Made by a program: the position numbers and the translations under genes. The notes beneath the pieces are model-generated. The model searched no databases, was not told the DNA's origin, and was given only the letters and a program-made list of their open reading frames with translations. This document shows, piece by piece, positions 29,812 through 38,458 of a DNA stretch of 64,000 nucleotides. The stretch spans positions 84,745 through 148,744 of the forward strand of contig JAACWH010000018.1 in NCBI GenBank assembly GCA_009991425.1, read 5' to 3'. This DNA is from Leptospira sp. Its GTDB lineage: Bacteria; Spirochaetota; Leptospiria; Leptospirales; Leptospiraceae. The stretch's first letter is position 1. Every line of letters begins with the position of its first letter.

Positions 29812-30057
29812 TTACTGAGCTTCCTTTTTCCTTTCCTCTCCCATAGCCCATAATCCAAGAAATTCGTTTGCCTCTATTGATTTACACATTTCAGGCTTAT
29901 ATAATTTCTTGACAGGAGGCTTAGGGTAGATATGAATTTCCTCTACATCAGGAATGGTTGTAAGCATACGAAGGATTTTATCTTCCCCTTCAACTTCATA
30001 CATTGTATAAGACATACCCTTAGATGGAATGATTTGGCTTGTTTCTAAATATTTCAT
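29812..30057 (-). CDS. Conserved small hypothetical protein
   Basis: 81 residues, no signal peptide or membrane segment. The sequence is compact and mixed (GMSYTMYEVEGEDKILRML, then IPDVEEIHIYPKPPVKKLY), which looks like a small alpha/beta cytosolic domain rather than a chance frame. No family is recognised. It lies alone between the trxB terminator and a 260-base AT-rich region. Confidence rests on composition and an uninterrupted frame, not on homology. Confidence 0.6.
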   Translation of the reverse strand: MKYLETSQIIPSKGMSYTMYEVEGEDKILRMLTTIPDVEEIHIYPKPPVKKLYKPEMCKSIEANEFLGLWAMGEERKKEAQ

Positions 30058-30323
30058 TTGATTTCAGTATTTTGAAGATTGAGAAAGTTTCAATCTATTA
30101 TTTACATATACTTTTGTTGTTTTACAGAGTTTAGCAATCAAATTCCTACATTCATTCTATTTTAAACCAATATGAATTCTCATATAATGTAGAACAAATA
30201 TATTATATACATGAAATACATTAATTATGCAATATATAAATAAATTTTTCATTTAACATAAAAATGTTATTGCTTAATATATTATAGACGATTGTATAGA
30301 TGAAGCAAGTTTAGGAGATATTT

Positions 30324-30455
30324 ATGGATCAGTTTTGGTTGGAAATTTTACAAGAAATATCAGAAGTACCCATATATGATATGAGAGCTTTTCTAATATA
30401 TTTATTTGAATCGAAAGAAGATTCAGAATTAATAATGTCTGAATTATTCTTATAA
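30324..30455 (+). CDS. Small 43-residue protein
   Basis: A short frame begins at ATG 30324 with an excellent ribosome site, AGGAG six bases upstream, and ends TAA 30453-30455. The product is acidic and amphipathic: MDQFWLEILQEISEV followed by YDMRAFLIYLFES and an acidic tail. The middle could be a short amphipathic or membrane-touching helix. The region before it is AT-rich and contains AACAT-A4-ATGTT. No homologue is known to me. It may be a regulatory small protein or an orphan antitoxin-like gene. Confidence 0.5.
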   Translation: MDQFWLEILQEISEVPIYDMRAFLIYLFESKEDSELIMSELFL

Positions 30456-30475
30456 GCCATCCTACCTCTGTTTTC

Positions 30476-31078
30476 TCAGCCAGGTGGTCTTGTCAATTTA
30501 AGCGTATCATTGTTATACTGCTCTTCCAAAATCTCAGCCCAAAGCTTGTTATCCATAACAGGGTAAGCATTTCTGAATCTTAGCCAATCTAATATAGTTA
30601 AAAGATTTAATTCAGATAGCCCCATTTTCTGTTCTGCAGTAAAATATTTTCCACTAATTTCAGATTCAATCCATTTAAAGATAGAAGTTATTCTTTGCAA
30701 TTGTTTCGTTAAGTAGGGAATCTTATCAGGATTTAGACCATCATTTTTAAGATAAAAAACATTAATCGCGGATTCAACTGCAGTGTCTATTGCATGAATT
30801 ATATTCAACTCTCTCCATTTTTCCTTATCATTAGAAAGACGAATATTTCCATGACCGTAATTCTCGAAAAGATATGAAATAATTACATGGCTATCCCATA
30901 ATTTTATTCCATTGTCAAATTCTACATAAGGAACTTTCCAAAGTGGATTCTTAGTTCGCATTTCTGCTTGCCCGGACTCCAAAAGAGTATCAACTAAAGT
31001 ATAATCTATCTTTAATTCTGCTGCGACAAATCGAACTCTTCGAACGAATGGAGAAGTAAGGCTACCATATAATTTCAT
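30476..31078 (-). CDS. Glutathione S-transferase family protein
   Basis: 200 residues. The thioredoxin-like N-terminal domain reads MKLYGSLTSPFVRRVRF, NPLWKVPYVEFDNG (cis-Pro) and LWDSHVIISYLFENYG, where the Asp-Ser pair would bind the glutathione gamma-glutamyl group. An all-helical C-terminal domain follows. It may conjugate or reduce small electrophiles; Leptospira glutathione use is not established by this sequence. It is convergent with the 43-residue gene and downstream of the hybrid kinase on the same strand by 43 bases. Confidence 0.85.
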   Translation of the reverse strand: MKLYGSLTSPFVRRVRFVAAELKIDYTLVDTLLESGQAEMRTKNPLWKVPYVEFDNGIKLWDSHVIISYLFENYGHGNIRLSNDKEKWRELNIIHAIDTAVESAINVFYLKNDGLNPDKIPYLTKQLQRITSIFKWIESEISGKYFTAEQKMGLSELNLLTILDWLRFRNAYPVMDNKLWAEILEEQYNNDTLKLTRPPG

Positions 31079-31121
31079 AATTTATATGTGATTTATAAAG
31101 TATGATTTTGTCGAAAAGAAA

Positions 31122-33986
31122 TTATATTTTTTTTATCCATTTTTGAATTTTTGAATTTAAAATATCAAATTGAATTGGTTTAGAAATAAAATCATTCATG
31201 CCTGAATTCATACAATTTTCTTCTTCACCCTGTGTAGTTCCAGCAGTGAGAGCTATAATTATTGTATTTTCCTTATTAAGATTTCTTATACTTCTTGTTG
31301 CCTGCAGACCATTTAATTCAGGCATTTGAACATCCATTAGGATGATATCTGGAGAAAAAATTTCATATTTCTCAATTGCCTCAATACCATTTTCAGCAGA
31401 TTCAACTATTGAATTTGGTAAAATTCTTTTAACTAAAGATTTCGTTAATAATAAATTAACAGGATTATCTTCAGCTACTAAAACTTTAATCTTTTCAAGT
31501 ATAGTAGTTTTATTTTTCTTAGGATCATTAATTTTATCAATAGAAAAATTAGAAGAAATGTCATCCAAAACATTATTGATATAGGATTCTGTCAAAGGCT
31601 TGGTTAATGTTAAAATTTTATGCTTTTTGGAATCAATATCTGTGAGATCCATTTTATTCAATGTATTGGTAAGCAAAATGATTCGAATTGATTTTTTACT
31701 ATTTTCAATTGCTTTTAAAATATTAGTTAAAAGCAATTTGCGTAATATGCAAACTGATTGATCAATAAATATTATATCAAAATTTGAAATACTCTCAAGC
31801 AATGCATTGTCATTTAACTTTGGATCTTTACTTAATATTAACTGTGAACTTATTGTATAAAGCTCTAGAATTTTAATTATGTTCAGAGCAGATTTCTCTG
31901 ATTTCTCTATGATCAATATATTTTTAATGTTTACAAAATTTTCTCGTTTCTTTTCGGATTCAAGAAAATACTTACAATCCAATATAAATGAAAATTTACT
32001 ACCCCTACCTGTATCACTTTCAATATTTAACTTAGAATCCATAAGACTCAATAAATTATTAGATATACTTAAACCTAATCCACTACCCCCATATTTTCTT
32101 GAGGTCGTGGAATCAGCCTGAGAAAATACTTCAAAAATTTTTCCTTGGTCTTCTTTCGAGATTCCAATTCCTGTATCCTTTACAGAAAATTCTATTTTAA
32201 GAAGATTCAATTCCTTATTCATACTTAATATTTTAGAAGAAATCTCAACTTCTCCTTTTGAAGTAAATTTAATAGCATTGCTTAAAATATTTACCAATAT
32301 CTGTCTTAATCTCAATGGATCTGCTTCAATGATAAGGAAATTTTCATAATCTATATCTATTACTAAATCTAATCCTTTTTCAATAGCTTTATATTTGACT
32401 AAATCTAATGATTGTTCGATGAGATCAACTCGATCCACTTTTTCACGATTCAATTCCATTTTACCGGCTTCGATTTTAGAAAAATCCAATATATCATTAA
32501 TTAAATCTAATAGTGAATGAGCTGATTGGTTTACGATATTCATATACCTTCTTTGGCTTGGATCTAATTTCGAGTTCATTAACATCTCGCTAAATCCTAT
32601 GACTCCATTTAAAGGTGTTCTAATTTCATGACTCATATTAGCTAAGAAATCTGATTTCGCTTTCGATGCTGCTTCTGCAATCTCTTTTAGGTTGACTAAT
32701 TGATTTTCAATTTCTTTTTTCTCAGTAATATCTATAAGCATTCCTGTTATGTAGATAGGTTTGCCTGTATCATCCTTTATAATTTTAGTAGTATTTTCAA
32801 CCCATCTTATAGAACCATCAGGTCTCATTATCCTATAGTTAGCTGTAGAATACTGAAAGTAGATTAAAGATTTTTCAAATTCTACGATCGTACTAAGATC
32901 ATCTTTGTGCACCACTTCTTTCCAAATATTAATATTTTTATAATATTCTTTAACTTCTCTACCATATAATTTTTCGAATGATTTTGAAGTATATAAAGGT
33001 ATGTAATCAGGAAGACTAACTGCCCAGACAACTTCCTCTAAAGAATCTAAAATAATAGAAAGTTGTTCTTCTTTTTTTTTGATTAACTCTTTCGTATTAT
33101 AATCATTTGTGATATCTTGGAAGGAGCCATATAGACGAATGCATTTTCCATTTTCAAATTTAGGAATTCCTTTTGCTCTTACCCACTTTAGTATCCCTTT
33201 AGCAGATACTATTTGTAAAACTGTTTCCCAAGACTCACCTGTTGCTATTGCATCTTTTACTAGATCTTCAATCTTTTTCTTATATTCAATAGTGCTATAG
33301 AAATTAATAGACTCTTCTAAAATTGGAATGTAATCATCATCTACATCATGAATTTCTTTGGTTACCTTACTCCAATAAAGTGAGTTCTCAACAAGGTCAA
33401 CTTCCCAACCACCGACTTTGGCAACTAAATTTGTTTCTTCGAAAATTTCAGCTCTTCTCTTTGCTATATAATTCTCATTAGCAAGTATGAGATTATTTCT
33501 ACGGAGGGTCATTGCATTAACTACTTGATTTGAAAGTGATCGTAATGCCAACTTTTGTTCATCAGTCATTTGCTTTGGTTTATTATCAATGACACAAAGT
33601 GTTCCGAGCACATGACCTTTATCATCCAGTAAAGGTGAGCCAGCATAAAATATAACATTAGGATCACCAGTAACTAATGGATTATCAAAGAAGCGAGAGT
33701 CTTTCCTGGAATCTGGAATAATGAATAGCTCTTCTGAATGGTTGATAGCATGTCCGCAGAAAGAAATATCTCTTGGAGTTTCACTAACATCGAGTCCAAT
33801 TTTTGATTTAAACCACTGTCGATTCGAATCGATTAAACTTATTAGTGCGATAGGAACCTTACAAATAATGGAGGCTAATTTTGTAATATCGTCAAAGTCC
33901 TTCTCGGAATGACTATCTAAAATCAAAAAACCTTTTAAAGCTTCTATCCTCTCCTTCTCATTAATGGGAATATCTGGTTTTTTCAT
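31122..33986 (-). CDS. Hybrid histidine kinase (GAF-PAS-PAS-HisKA-HATPase-REC-REC)
   Basis: 954 residues, no membrane segment, so cytosolic. A GAF domain spans about residues 22-165 (ISFCGHAIN, GTLCVIDN). Two PAS/PAC units cover about 190-430. The phospho-His is near residue 451 in SHEIRTPLNGVIGF; N, G1 and G2 boxes are NILSNAIKF, DTGIGIS and GGSGLGLSISN. A first receiver-like domain (about 665-790) keeps Asp and Lys but its acidic pocket reads IIEKS, so it is partly degenerate. The last receiver has AEDNPVN, phospho-Asp near 884 in LMDVQMPE, and Lys in ISKPI. The output partner is not encoded nearby. Confidence 0.92.
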   Translation of the reverse strand: MKKPDIPINEKERIEALKGFLILDSHSEKDFDDITKLASIICKVPIALISLIDSNRQWFKSKIGLDVSETPRDISFCGHAINHSEELFIIPDSRKDSRFFDNPLVTGDPNVIFYAGSPLLDDKGHVLGTLCVIDNKPKQMTDEQKLALRSLSNQVVNAMTLRRNNLILANENYIAKRRAEIFEETNLVAKVGGWEVDLVENSLYWSKVTKEIHDVDDDYIPILEESINFYSTIEYKKKIEDLVKDAIATGESWETVLQIVSAKGILKWVRAKGIPKFENGKCIRLYGSFQDITNDYNTKELIKKKEEQLSIILDSLEEVVWAVSLPDYIPLYTSKSFEKLYGREVKEYYKNINIWKEVVHKDDLSTIVEFEKSLIYFQYSTANYRIMRPDGSIRWVENTTKIIKDDTGKPIYITGMLIDITEKKEIENQLVNLKEIAEAASKAKSDFLANMSHEIRTPLNGVIGFSEMLMNSKLDPSQRRYMNIVNQSAHSLLDLINDILDFSKIEAGKMELNREKVDRVDLIEQSLDLVKYKAIEKGLDLVIDIDYENFLIIEADPLRLRQILVNILSNAIKFTSKGEVEISSKILSMNKELNLLKIEFSVKDTGIGISKEDQGKIFEVFSQADSTTSRKYGGSGLGLSISNNLLSLMDSKLNIESDTGRGSKFSFILDCKYFLESEKKRENFVNIKNILIIEKSEKSALNIIKILELYTISSQLILSKDPKLNDNALLESISNFDIIFIDQSVCILRKLLLTNILKAIENSKKSIRIILLTNTLNKMDLTDIDSKKHKILTLTKPLTESYINNVLDDISSNFSIDKINDPKKNKTTILEKIKVLVAEDNPVNLLLTKSLVKRILPNSIVESAENGIEAIEKYEIFSPDIILMDVQMPELNGLQATRSIRNLNKENTIIIALTAGTTQGEEENCMNSGMNDFISKPIQFDILNSKIQKWIKKI

Positions 33987-34274
33987 TGATTTAAGTATTC
34001 AATTTGACGAATGATTATCAATTTCTGTAAATGAAAATTGATTTAAATTTAGCTTCCCTTTAATGGAAAGTCTATTATTGATACTAAAAGGTTTTAGCTC
34101 CATGAGCTTTTAATTTCGCAAATATGGAAAGCGAGTCAATAATATAAAAGGTCATTTAATATTGAATATTCCAATTTTAGGTCATGGTGTTTTTTTACCT
34201 TTTGGTATAAATAATGAACTTGTGCTTTTTTAAATTTTTCCAAAAATACTGTCTAAATCTGAGAGGATACAGAA
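33987..34274. other. Intergenic region between divergent kinase and argC genes
   Basis: This 288-base gap must hold promoters for both directions. It contains GACGAATGATTATCA at 34006-34020, which matches 10 of 14 bases of a Fur 7-1-7 box; an inverted repeat ATCAATTT / AAATTGAT at 34017-34024 and 34035-34042; and a small hairpin AGCTC-CAT-GAGCT followed by TTTT at 34094-34109. No gene is seen. Confidence 0.35.
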
Positions 34275-35294
34275 TTGAATAAATTAGCAATTATAGGAGC
34301 TGGAGGTTATACGGGAAGAGAACTGATACGTCTTTTAAATAATCATCCTGAGTTTGAATTGGTTCATATTACAAGTAACCAATTGGTAGGAAAATCATAC
34401 CAAGACAGCTTCCCTCAAGACAAATACAAAAAAGAAATTTATTTCCAAAGTCATGATTCAAAGATTCTAGCAGGAGCCACTGTTGTATTGGCGACTCCCA
34501 ATGAAATATCTATGGAACTAGCACCAAAATTACTTAATTTAGGTCACCGAGTTATTGATCTTTCAGGTTCTTTTCGTTTGCATGACAAAGCTATATTTGA
34601 AAAATATTACAAGTTGCAACATACGAAATTTGATTTTATGGAAAAGGTCACATTTGGTCTTCCTGAATTCTTTGCTGAACAAATTAAAAAATCAAATTTT
34701 GTTTCCAATCCTGGATGTTTTGCTACTTCCTCCATCATTCCAATTCGAATATTAGAATCCATTCAAGAAAAAATTTCCTCACCTATTATCATTGACTCCA
34801 AAACAGGAGTTAGTGGAGCTGGTGGAAGAACGGAAGAAGTTGGTTTTCTTTTTACTAATACCTATGAGAACTTTAAATCATATAAGGTGCTAGGTCACCA
34901 ACATGAGCCGGAGATCGCTGAATACTCTATCAAATCGAGTCTTCTAAAATCAGGGAATCTAGACATTGTATTCACGCCTCACCTACTCCCCGTTTATAGA
35001 GGAATTTTATCTACGATCTATATCCAAACAGATCATATTACAGCAGAAACTATACCTAAATTGCTAAAAGACTTTTGTGAAAAACACAGCTTCCTAAGAT
35101 ACAAAGAAACTCCAGAAGAGGTTGAACTAAAATTTGTTCAGAATACAAATTATATTGATATTTCTGCAAGAGCAAGAAAAGGAACTGTTGTTATTGTGAC
35201 TGCCTTAGACAATCTTGTTAAAGGTGCAGCAGGCCAAGCTTTACAAAACCTAAATCTAATGCACAATCTTCCAGAGACTATGGGACTTATTTGA
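34275..35294 (+). CDS. argC: N-acetyl-gamma-glutamyl-phosphate reductase
   Basis: 339 residues. The NADP-binding start is KLAIIGAGGYTGREL, and catalytic Cys148 sits in SNPGCFATS, as in ArgC. The enzyme performs the third step of arginine synthesis. The start is TTG 34275 with AGAGG eight bases upstream; no ATG fits. The stop overlaps the TTG of the next gene (TTGA, 35291-35294), so a coupled pair results. Confidence 0.94.
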   Translation: MNKLAIIGAGGYTGRELIRLLNNHPEFELVHITSNQLVGKSYQDSFPQDKYKKEIYFQSHDSKILAGATVVLATPNEISMELAPKLLNLGHRVIDLSGSFRLHDKAIFEKYYKLQHTKFDFMEKVTFGLPEFFAEQIKKSNFVSNPGCFATSSIIPIRILESIQEKISSPIIIDSKTGVSGAGGRTEEVGFLFTNTYENFKSYKVLGHQHEPEIAEYSIKSSLLKSGNLDIVFTPHLLPVYRGILSTIYIQTDHITAETIPKLLKDFCEKHSFLRYKETPEEVELKFVQNTNYIDISARARKGTVVIVTALDNLVKGAAGQALQNLNLMHNLPETMGLI

Positions 35295-35911
35295 ACCAAG
35301 AATTAGTTTACGATTCCATTCTTTTCTGTTCGGCTATAGAACAAGAAATTCTAGGCATTGATTCTAGAATTAAAAACAAAGTAGCCTTGGGTGTTGGAAA
35401 CATGGAAGCAATCATTAACTTGTTTTTGTTTCTACAGAATCATTCTGAAATAAAAGAAATTGTTTTCATTGGATCAGCAGGAACCTATGATACTAGTCTA
35501 TGTTCCGTATTTTCTATAGTAAGAGGAAAGGATTACCACTACCGAGAACTTTCCACTTGGAAGGGAGAATCAAACTCCCCTAAATTGATGGGTACTTATG
35601 TTGCTGAACAAGAAAATTTTATAGAAGATACGATCTTTACTAATTGGAAATTAGAGAAGTTCTCTGTAAATTCACCGCATTCTATAACCTTGCTCTCTCT
35701 TTCAGAACTACCTCTATGGGAAAATGCACCAACTTTGGAAAATATGGAAGTGTTTGGAATTGCTAAACTCGCTAAAACTTTAGGCTTAGGGTTCTCTTCC
35801 ATATTAGGTATCACCAATGAAGTTGGAGTTAACGGCAGTCAGGATTGGTTAAAAAATTATAAACTAGTTTCAAAGAAACTTATCGACGAATTGAATAAAA
35901 CTTTATTTTAG
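35291..35911 (+). CDS. Nucleoside phosphorylase/hydrolase superfamily protein (futalosine-hydrolase-like)
   Basis: 206 residues. IVFIGSAGTYDTSL is the phosphate/ribose loop of the purine nucleoside phosphorylase fold; NMEAIINLFLF and FGIAKLAKTLG follow in family order. The C-terminal ILGITNEVGVNGSQDW has Asn where MTA/SAH nucleosidases have the catalytic Asp; this SN/TN-x-VG-x-x-x-x-D-W pattern is nearer to futalosine hydrolase and PNP. Substrate is not certain. Coupling to argC by a four-base overlap is unusual and says little about pathway. Confidence 0.68.
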   Translation: MNQELVYDSILFCSAIEQEILGIDSRIKNKVALGVGNMEAIINLFLFLQNHSEIKEIVFIGSAGTYDTSLCSVFSIVRGKDYHYRELSTWKGESNSPKLMGTYVAEQENFIEDTIFTNWKLEKFSVNSPHSITLLSLSELPLWENAPTLENMEVFGIAKLAKTLGLGFSSILGITNEVGVNGSQDWLKNYKLVSKKLIDELNKTLF

Positions 35912-35933
35912 AACGAATGAACAAAGAAATAAA

Positions 35934-36284
35934 TTATTCAATAATCCATATTCTATTTTTCCAAGGATCTAACCAAGACTGGTAGCCATGTTTCTCATCT
36001 TTAAATTCTAAAGAAAAATTCTGATCCCATAAACTTTTGCGAGACGGATCGAGATCGAGAATTTGTTTTTCATCAGAGGATTTCAAAGTAAGACAGCCTG
36101 GGTAAGTTGGACAGTGGGAATTAGCCTTATCAAAATATAAAATAAATTTAGGATCTTGAATTATTTCTAGCTCGCCATGATTTTGATCTGATACGAGTAT
36201 TTCCCATTCAAATAAATAATAATACAGATTCACTGCTTCAGGTGGATGGGAAGAATGAAAATTACAACCTAAAACAGTGAACAT
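35934..36284 (-). CDS. Small hypothetical protein, VOC-like
   Basis: 116 residues, soluble. MFTVLGCNFHSS, NLYYYLFEWEIL, KFILYFDKAN and the end SWLDPWKNRIWIIE resemble, in order, the strands of a vicinal-oxygen-chelate (glyoxalase-like) domain. The usual metal ligands are not clear, so an enzymatic role is doubtful. It is convergent with the nucleosidase gene and ten bases downstream of the DUF3332 gene on the same strand, suggesting a two-gene operon. Confidence 0.6.
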   Translation of the reverse strand: MFTVLGCNFHSSHPPEAVNLYYYLFEWEILVSDQNHGELEIIQDPKFILYFDKANSHCPTYPGCLTLKSSDEKQILDLDPSRKSLWDQNFSLEFKDEKHGYQSWLDPWKNRIWIIE

Positions 36285-36293
36285 TAAATTGAA

Positions 36294-36851
36294 TTAATTT
36301 TGTAGAAGTGGAATTTGAATATTTCCTGAATAAATCCTTTGGATCTCTCCATCATAAACTTCAGCTTGAATTTCTTGGATCTGGTTATCTACCTTAGTGT
36401 ATAATTTACCTGGTTCATCTTTGAAAGCAATGATTTCCTTAGTTTCTTTTCCATCAAAGGATTTTACTGTTAATTCTTTTCCATCTAAAGATTTAGATAT
36501 GGATGCAACTTCTCCGTTTGGTCCTTTGAAGTATAAAGTCTTACCTGCTGAAATGGATTCATCTTTTGGGTTATCACTAGAATTTGAATCTATGATATTA
36601 TCACCTGTCCAAAATTCGATAAGATTAAATACTACAATATCCAAAAAAATACTTAGAGCAGCTACGAAAAATCTCAATAAAACCCACATAACGACTGTTT
36701 TGACAAATTTAGTTAACAAACCATTTTCTTCATTCAGAGAAATACCATCAACGAAACCATAGAGTTTTTGTGTAATAGCAAATTTGCCAAAGCAATTTAC
36801 TTGGATGAAAGAAAGTAAAATCACGAAAGTAACGATCAATTTTTTTTTCAT
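36294..36851 (-). CDS. DUF3332 lipoprotein
   Basis: 185 residues from ATG 36851, which has GAGG five bases upstream; a longer frame adds nine unsupported residues. The signal ends FIQVNCFG, a lipobox, and the motif FAITQKLYGFVDGI followed by a membrane stretch and FNLIEFWTGDN is the signature of the DUF3332 family. A soluble C-terminal beta domain (TLYFKGPNGEVASI) follows. Members are found in many spirochaetes and proteobacteria, without an established role. Divergent from leuA. Confidence 0.82.
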   Translation of the reverse strand: MKKKLIVTFVILLSFIQVNCFGKFAITQKLYGFVDGISLNEENGLLTKFVKTVVMWVLLRFFVAALSIFLDIVVFNLIEFWTGDNIIDSNSSDNPKDESISAGKTLYFKGPNGEVASISKSLDGKELTVKSFDGKETKEIIAFKDEPGKLYTKVDNQIQEIQAEVYDGEIQRIYSGNIQIPLLQN

Positions 36852-36943
36852 AGTAGCCTCATTAAGATGTTCGTCCATTTCAAGTTTTTCCTTGATCTTT
36901 TCCCTTGACCGTATACATGGATGACGGAAGCTATGATTAGCAT

Positions 36944-38446
36944 ATGAATCAAGATTACGTTAAAATATTTGATACAACTCTTCGTGATGGAGAGCAGTGC
37001 CCCGGTGCTGCAATGAGTGAAGATGAGAAATTAGAAATTGCTCATCACTTAGCGAAAATGAAAGTCGATGTGATTGAAGCTGGTTTTCCAATCTCTTCAC
37101 CTGTTCAATTCCAAGCAGTTCAAAGAATTGCTAGAGAAGTAAATGGCCCCATTATTGCTGGTCTTGCTAGAGCTATGAGGGCAGATATAGAATCTGCAGC
37201 AAAAGCAATTGCTCCCAATGCGAATAAAAGAATTCATACTTTTATTGCATCCTCTCCCATTCATATGAAACATAAATTGGGCAAGAACCCAACAGAAGTT
37301 TTAGCGATGGCAAGAGAAGCGGTTAAAATTTCTCGCAATCTAGTTGAGGATGTTGAGTTCAGCGCTGAAGATGGAACTAGATCCGAATGGGAATTCCTAA
37401 GAGAGCTTGTCGAAGCAGTCATCGAAGAAGGTGCAACAACGATCAACATTCCTGATACTGTTGGCTACACTACTCCCGAAGAGTATGGGAAATTATTTGC
37501 ATTTTTGAAAAAGAATGTGAAAGGATCTGACAAAGTAATATTCAGTGCACATTGTCACAATGATCTAGGTTTGGCAGTGGCAAACTCGCTTGCTGCTGTA
37601 ATGAACGGAGCAAGACAGATTGAATGCACGATCAATGGAATTGGAGAGCGTGCAGGCAATACTGCCATGGAAGAAATTGCCATGGCTATGCGGACCAGAA
37701 AGGATTTTTTTGGAATCGAAACAAATCTGGAAATTATTCACATCTCAAGAGCATCCTATTTAGTGAAAAACATTACTGGCATGGTCGTACAACCTAACAA
37801 AGCAATTGTGGGGGCAAACGCATTTTCCCATGAATCAGGAATCCACCAAGACGGTGTGATTAAGAATCGAGAGACCTATGAAATTATGAAGCCAGAATCA
37901 ATCGGCCTCAAATCCAATCGTATGGTATTAGGAAGGCATTCGGGAAGAGCTGGATTCAAGGATAGAATCATCAAACTTGGATTTGTTCCTAAAGATGAAG
38001 AATTGGAATCAGCTTACCAACGTTTCCTTGAGATTGCTGATCGAAAGAAAGAAATTTTTGACGAAGATTTAACAGCCTTATTTACAGAAGAATCCCGAAA
38101 GTCAGATCAGGATATCTACCAATTGGAAAATTTTGAAATTACAACTGGCTCAAATACATCCCCCTCTGCTAAAATTCAAATTAAGATTAAAGATCAAACT
38201 AAGACCGAAACTGCAATGGGAGACGGACCCGTAGACTCCCTATTCAAAGCAATTGATCAGGCGACTGGAACAAATCCTCTCTTGTCCAGGCTTGTTATCT
38301 CGCCAGTTACAGAAGGCGCAGATGCAATGGCAGAAGCAAGCGTAACATTGGAGTTAGATGGTAAGCGCGTAGTTGGAAAAGCTAGTTCTACCGATATCAT
38401 GGAAGCCTGTGCGGTTTCGTACATTGATGCACTCAACCGTCTATGA
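36944..38446 (+). CDS. leuA: 2-isopropylmalate synthase
   Basis: 500 residues. The catalytic barrel has VKIFDTTLRDGEQCPGAAM at the start, metal-binding HCHNDLG and GIGERAGN, and AFSHESGIHQDG in the subdomain; the C-terminal LeuA dimer domain (ELDGKRVVGKASS) gives leucine feedback control. It condenses 2-ketoisovalerate with acetyl-CoA, the first step toward leucine. Citramalate synthase and isopropylmalate synthase are close; the length and motifs favour LeuA. hisC follows by 12 bases. Confidence 0.92.
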   Translation: MNQDYVKIFDTTLRDGEQCPGAAMSEDEKLEIAHHLAKMKVDVIEAGFPISSPVQFQAVQRIAREVNGPIIAGLARAMRADIESAAKAIAPNANKRIHTFIASSPIHMKHKLGKNPTEVLAMAREAVKISRNLVEDVEFSAEDGTRSEWEFLRELVEAVIEEGATTINIPDTVGYTTPEEYGKLFAFLKKNVKGSDKVIFSAHCHNDLGLAVANSLAAVMNGARQIECTINGIGERAGNTAMEEIAMAMRTRKDFFGIETNLEIIHISRASYLVKNITGMVVQPNKAIVGANAFSHESGIHQDGVIKNRETYEIMKPESIGLKSNRMVLGRHSGRAGFKDRIIKLGFVPKDEELESAYQRFLEIADRKKEIFDEDLTALFTEESRKSDQDIYQLENFEITTGSNTSPSAKIQIKIKDQTKTETAMGDGPVDSLFKAIDQATGTNPLLSRLVISPVTEGADAMAEASVTLELDGKRVVGKASSTDIMEACAVSYIDALNRL

Positions 38447-38458
38447 GATAAACCGCCC

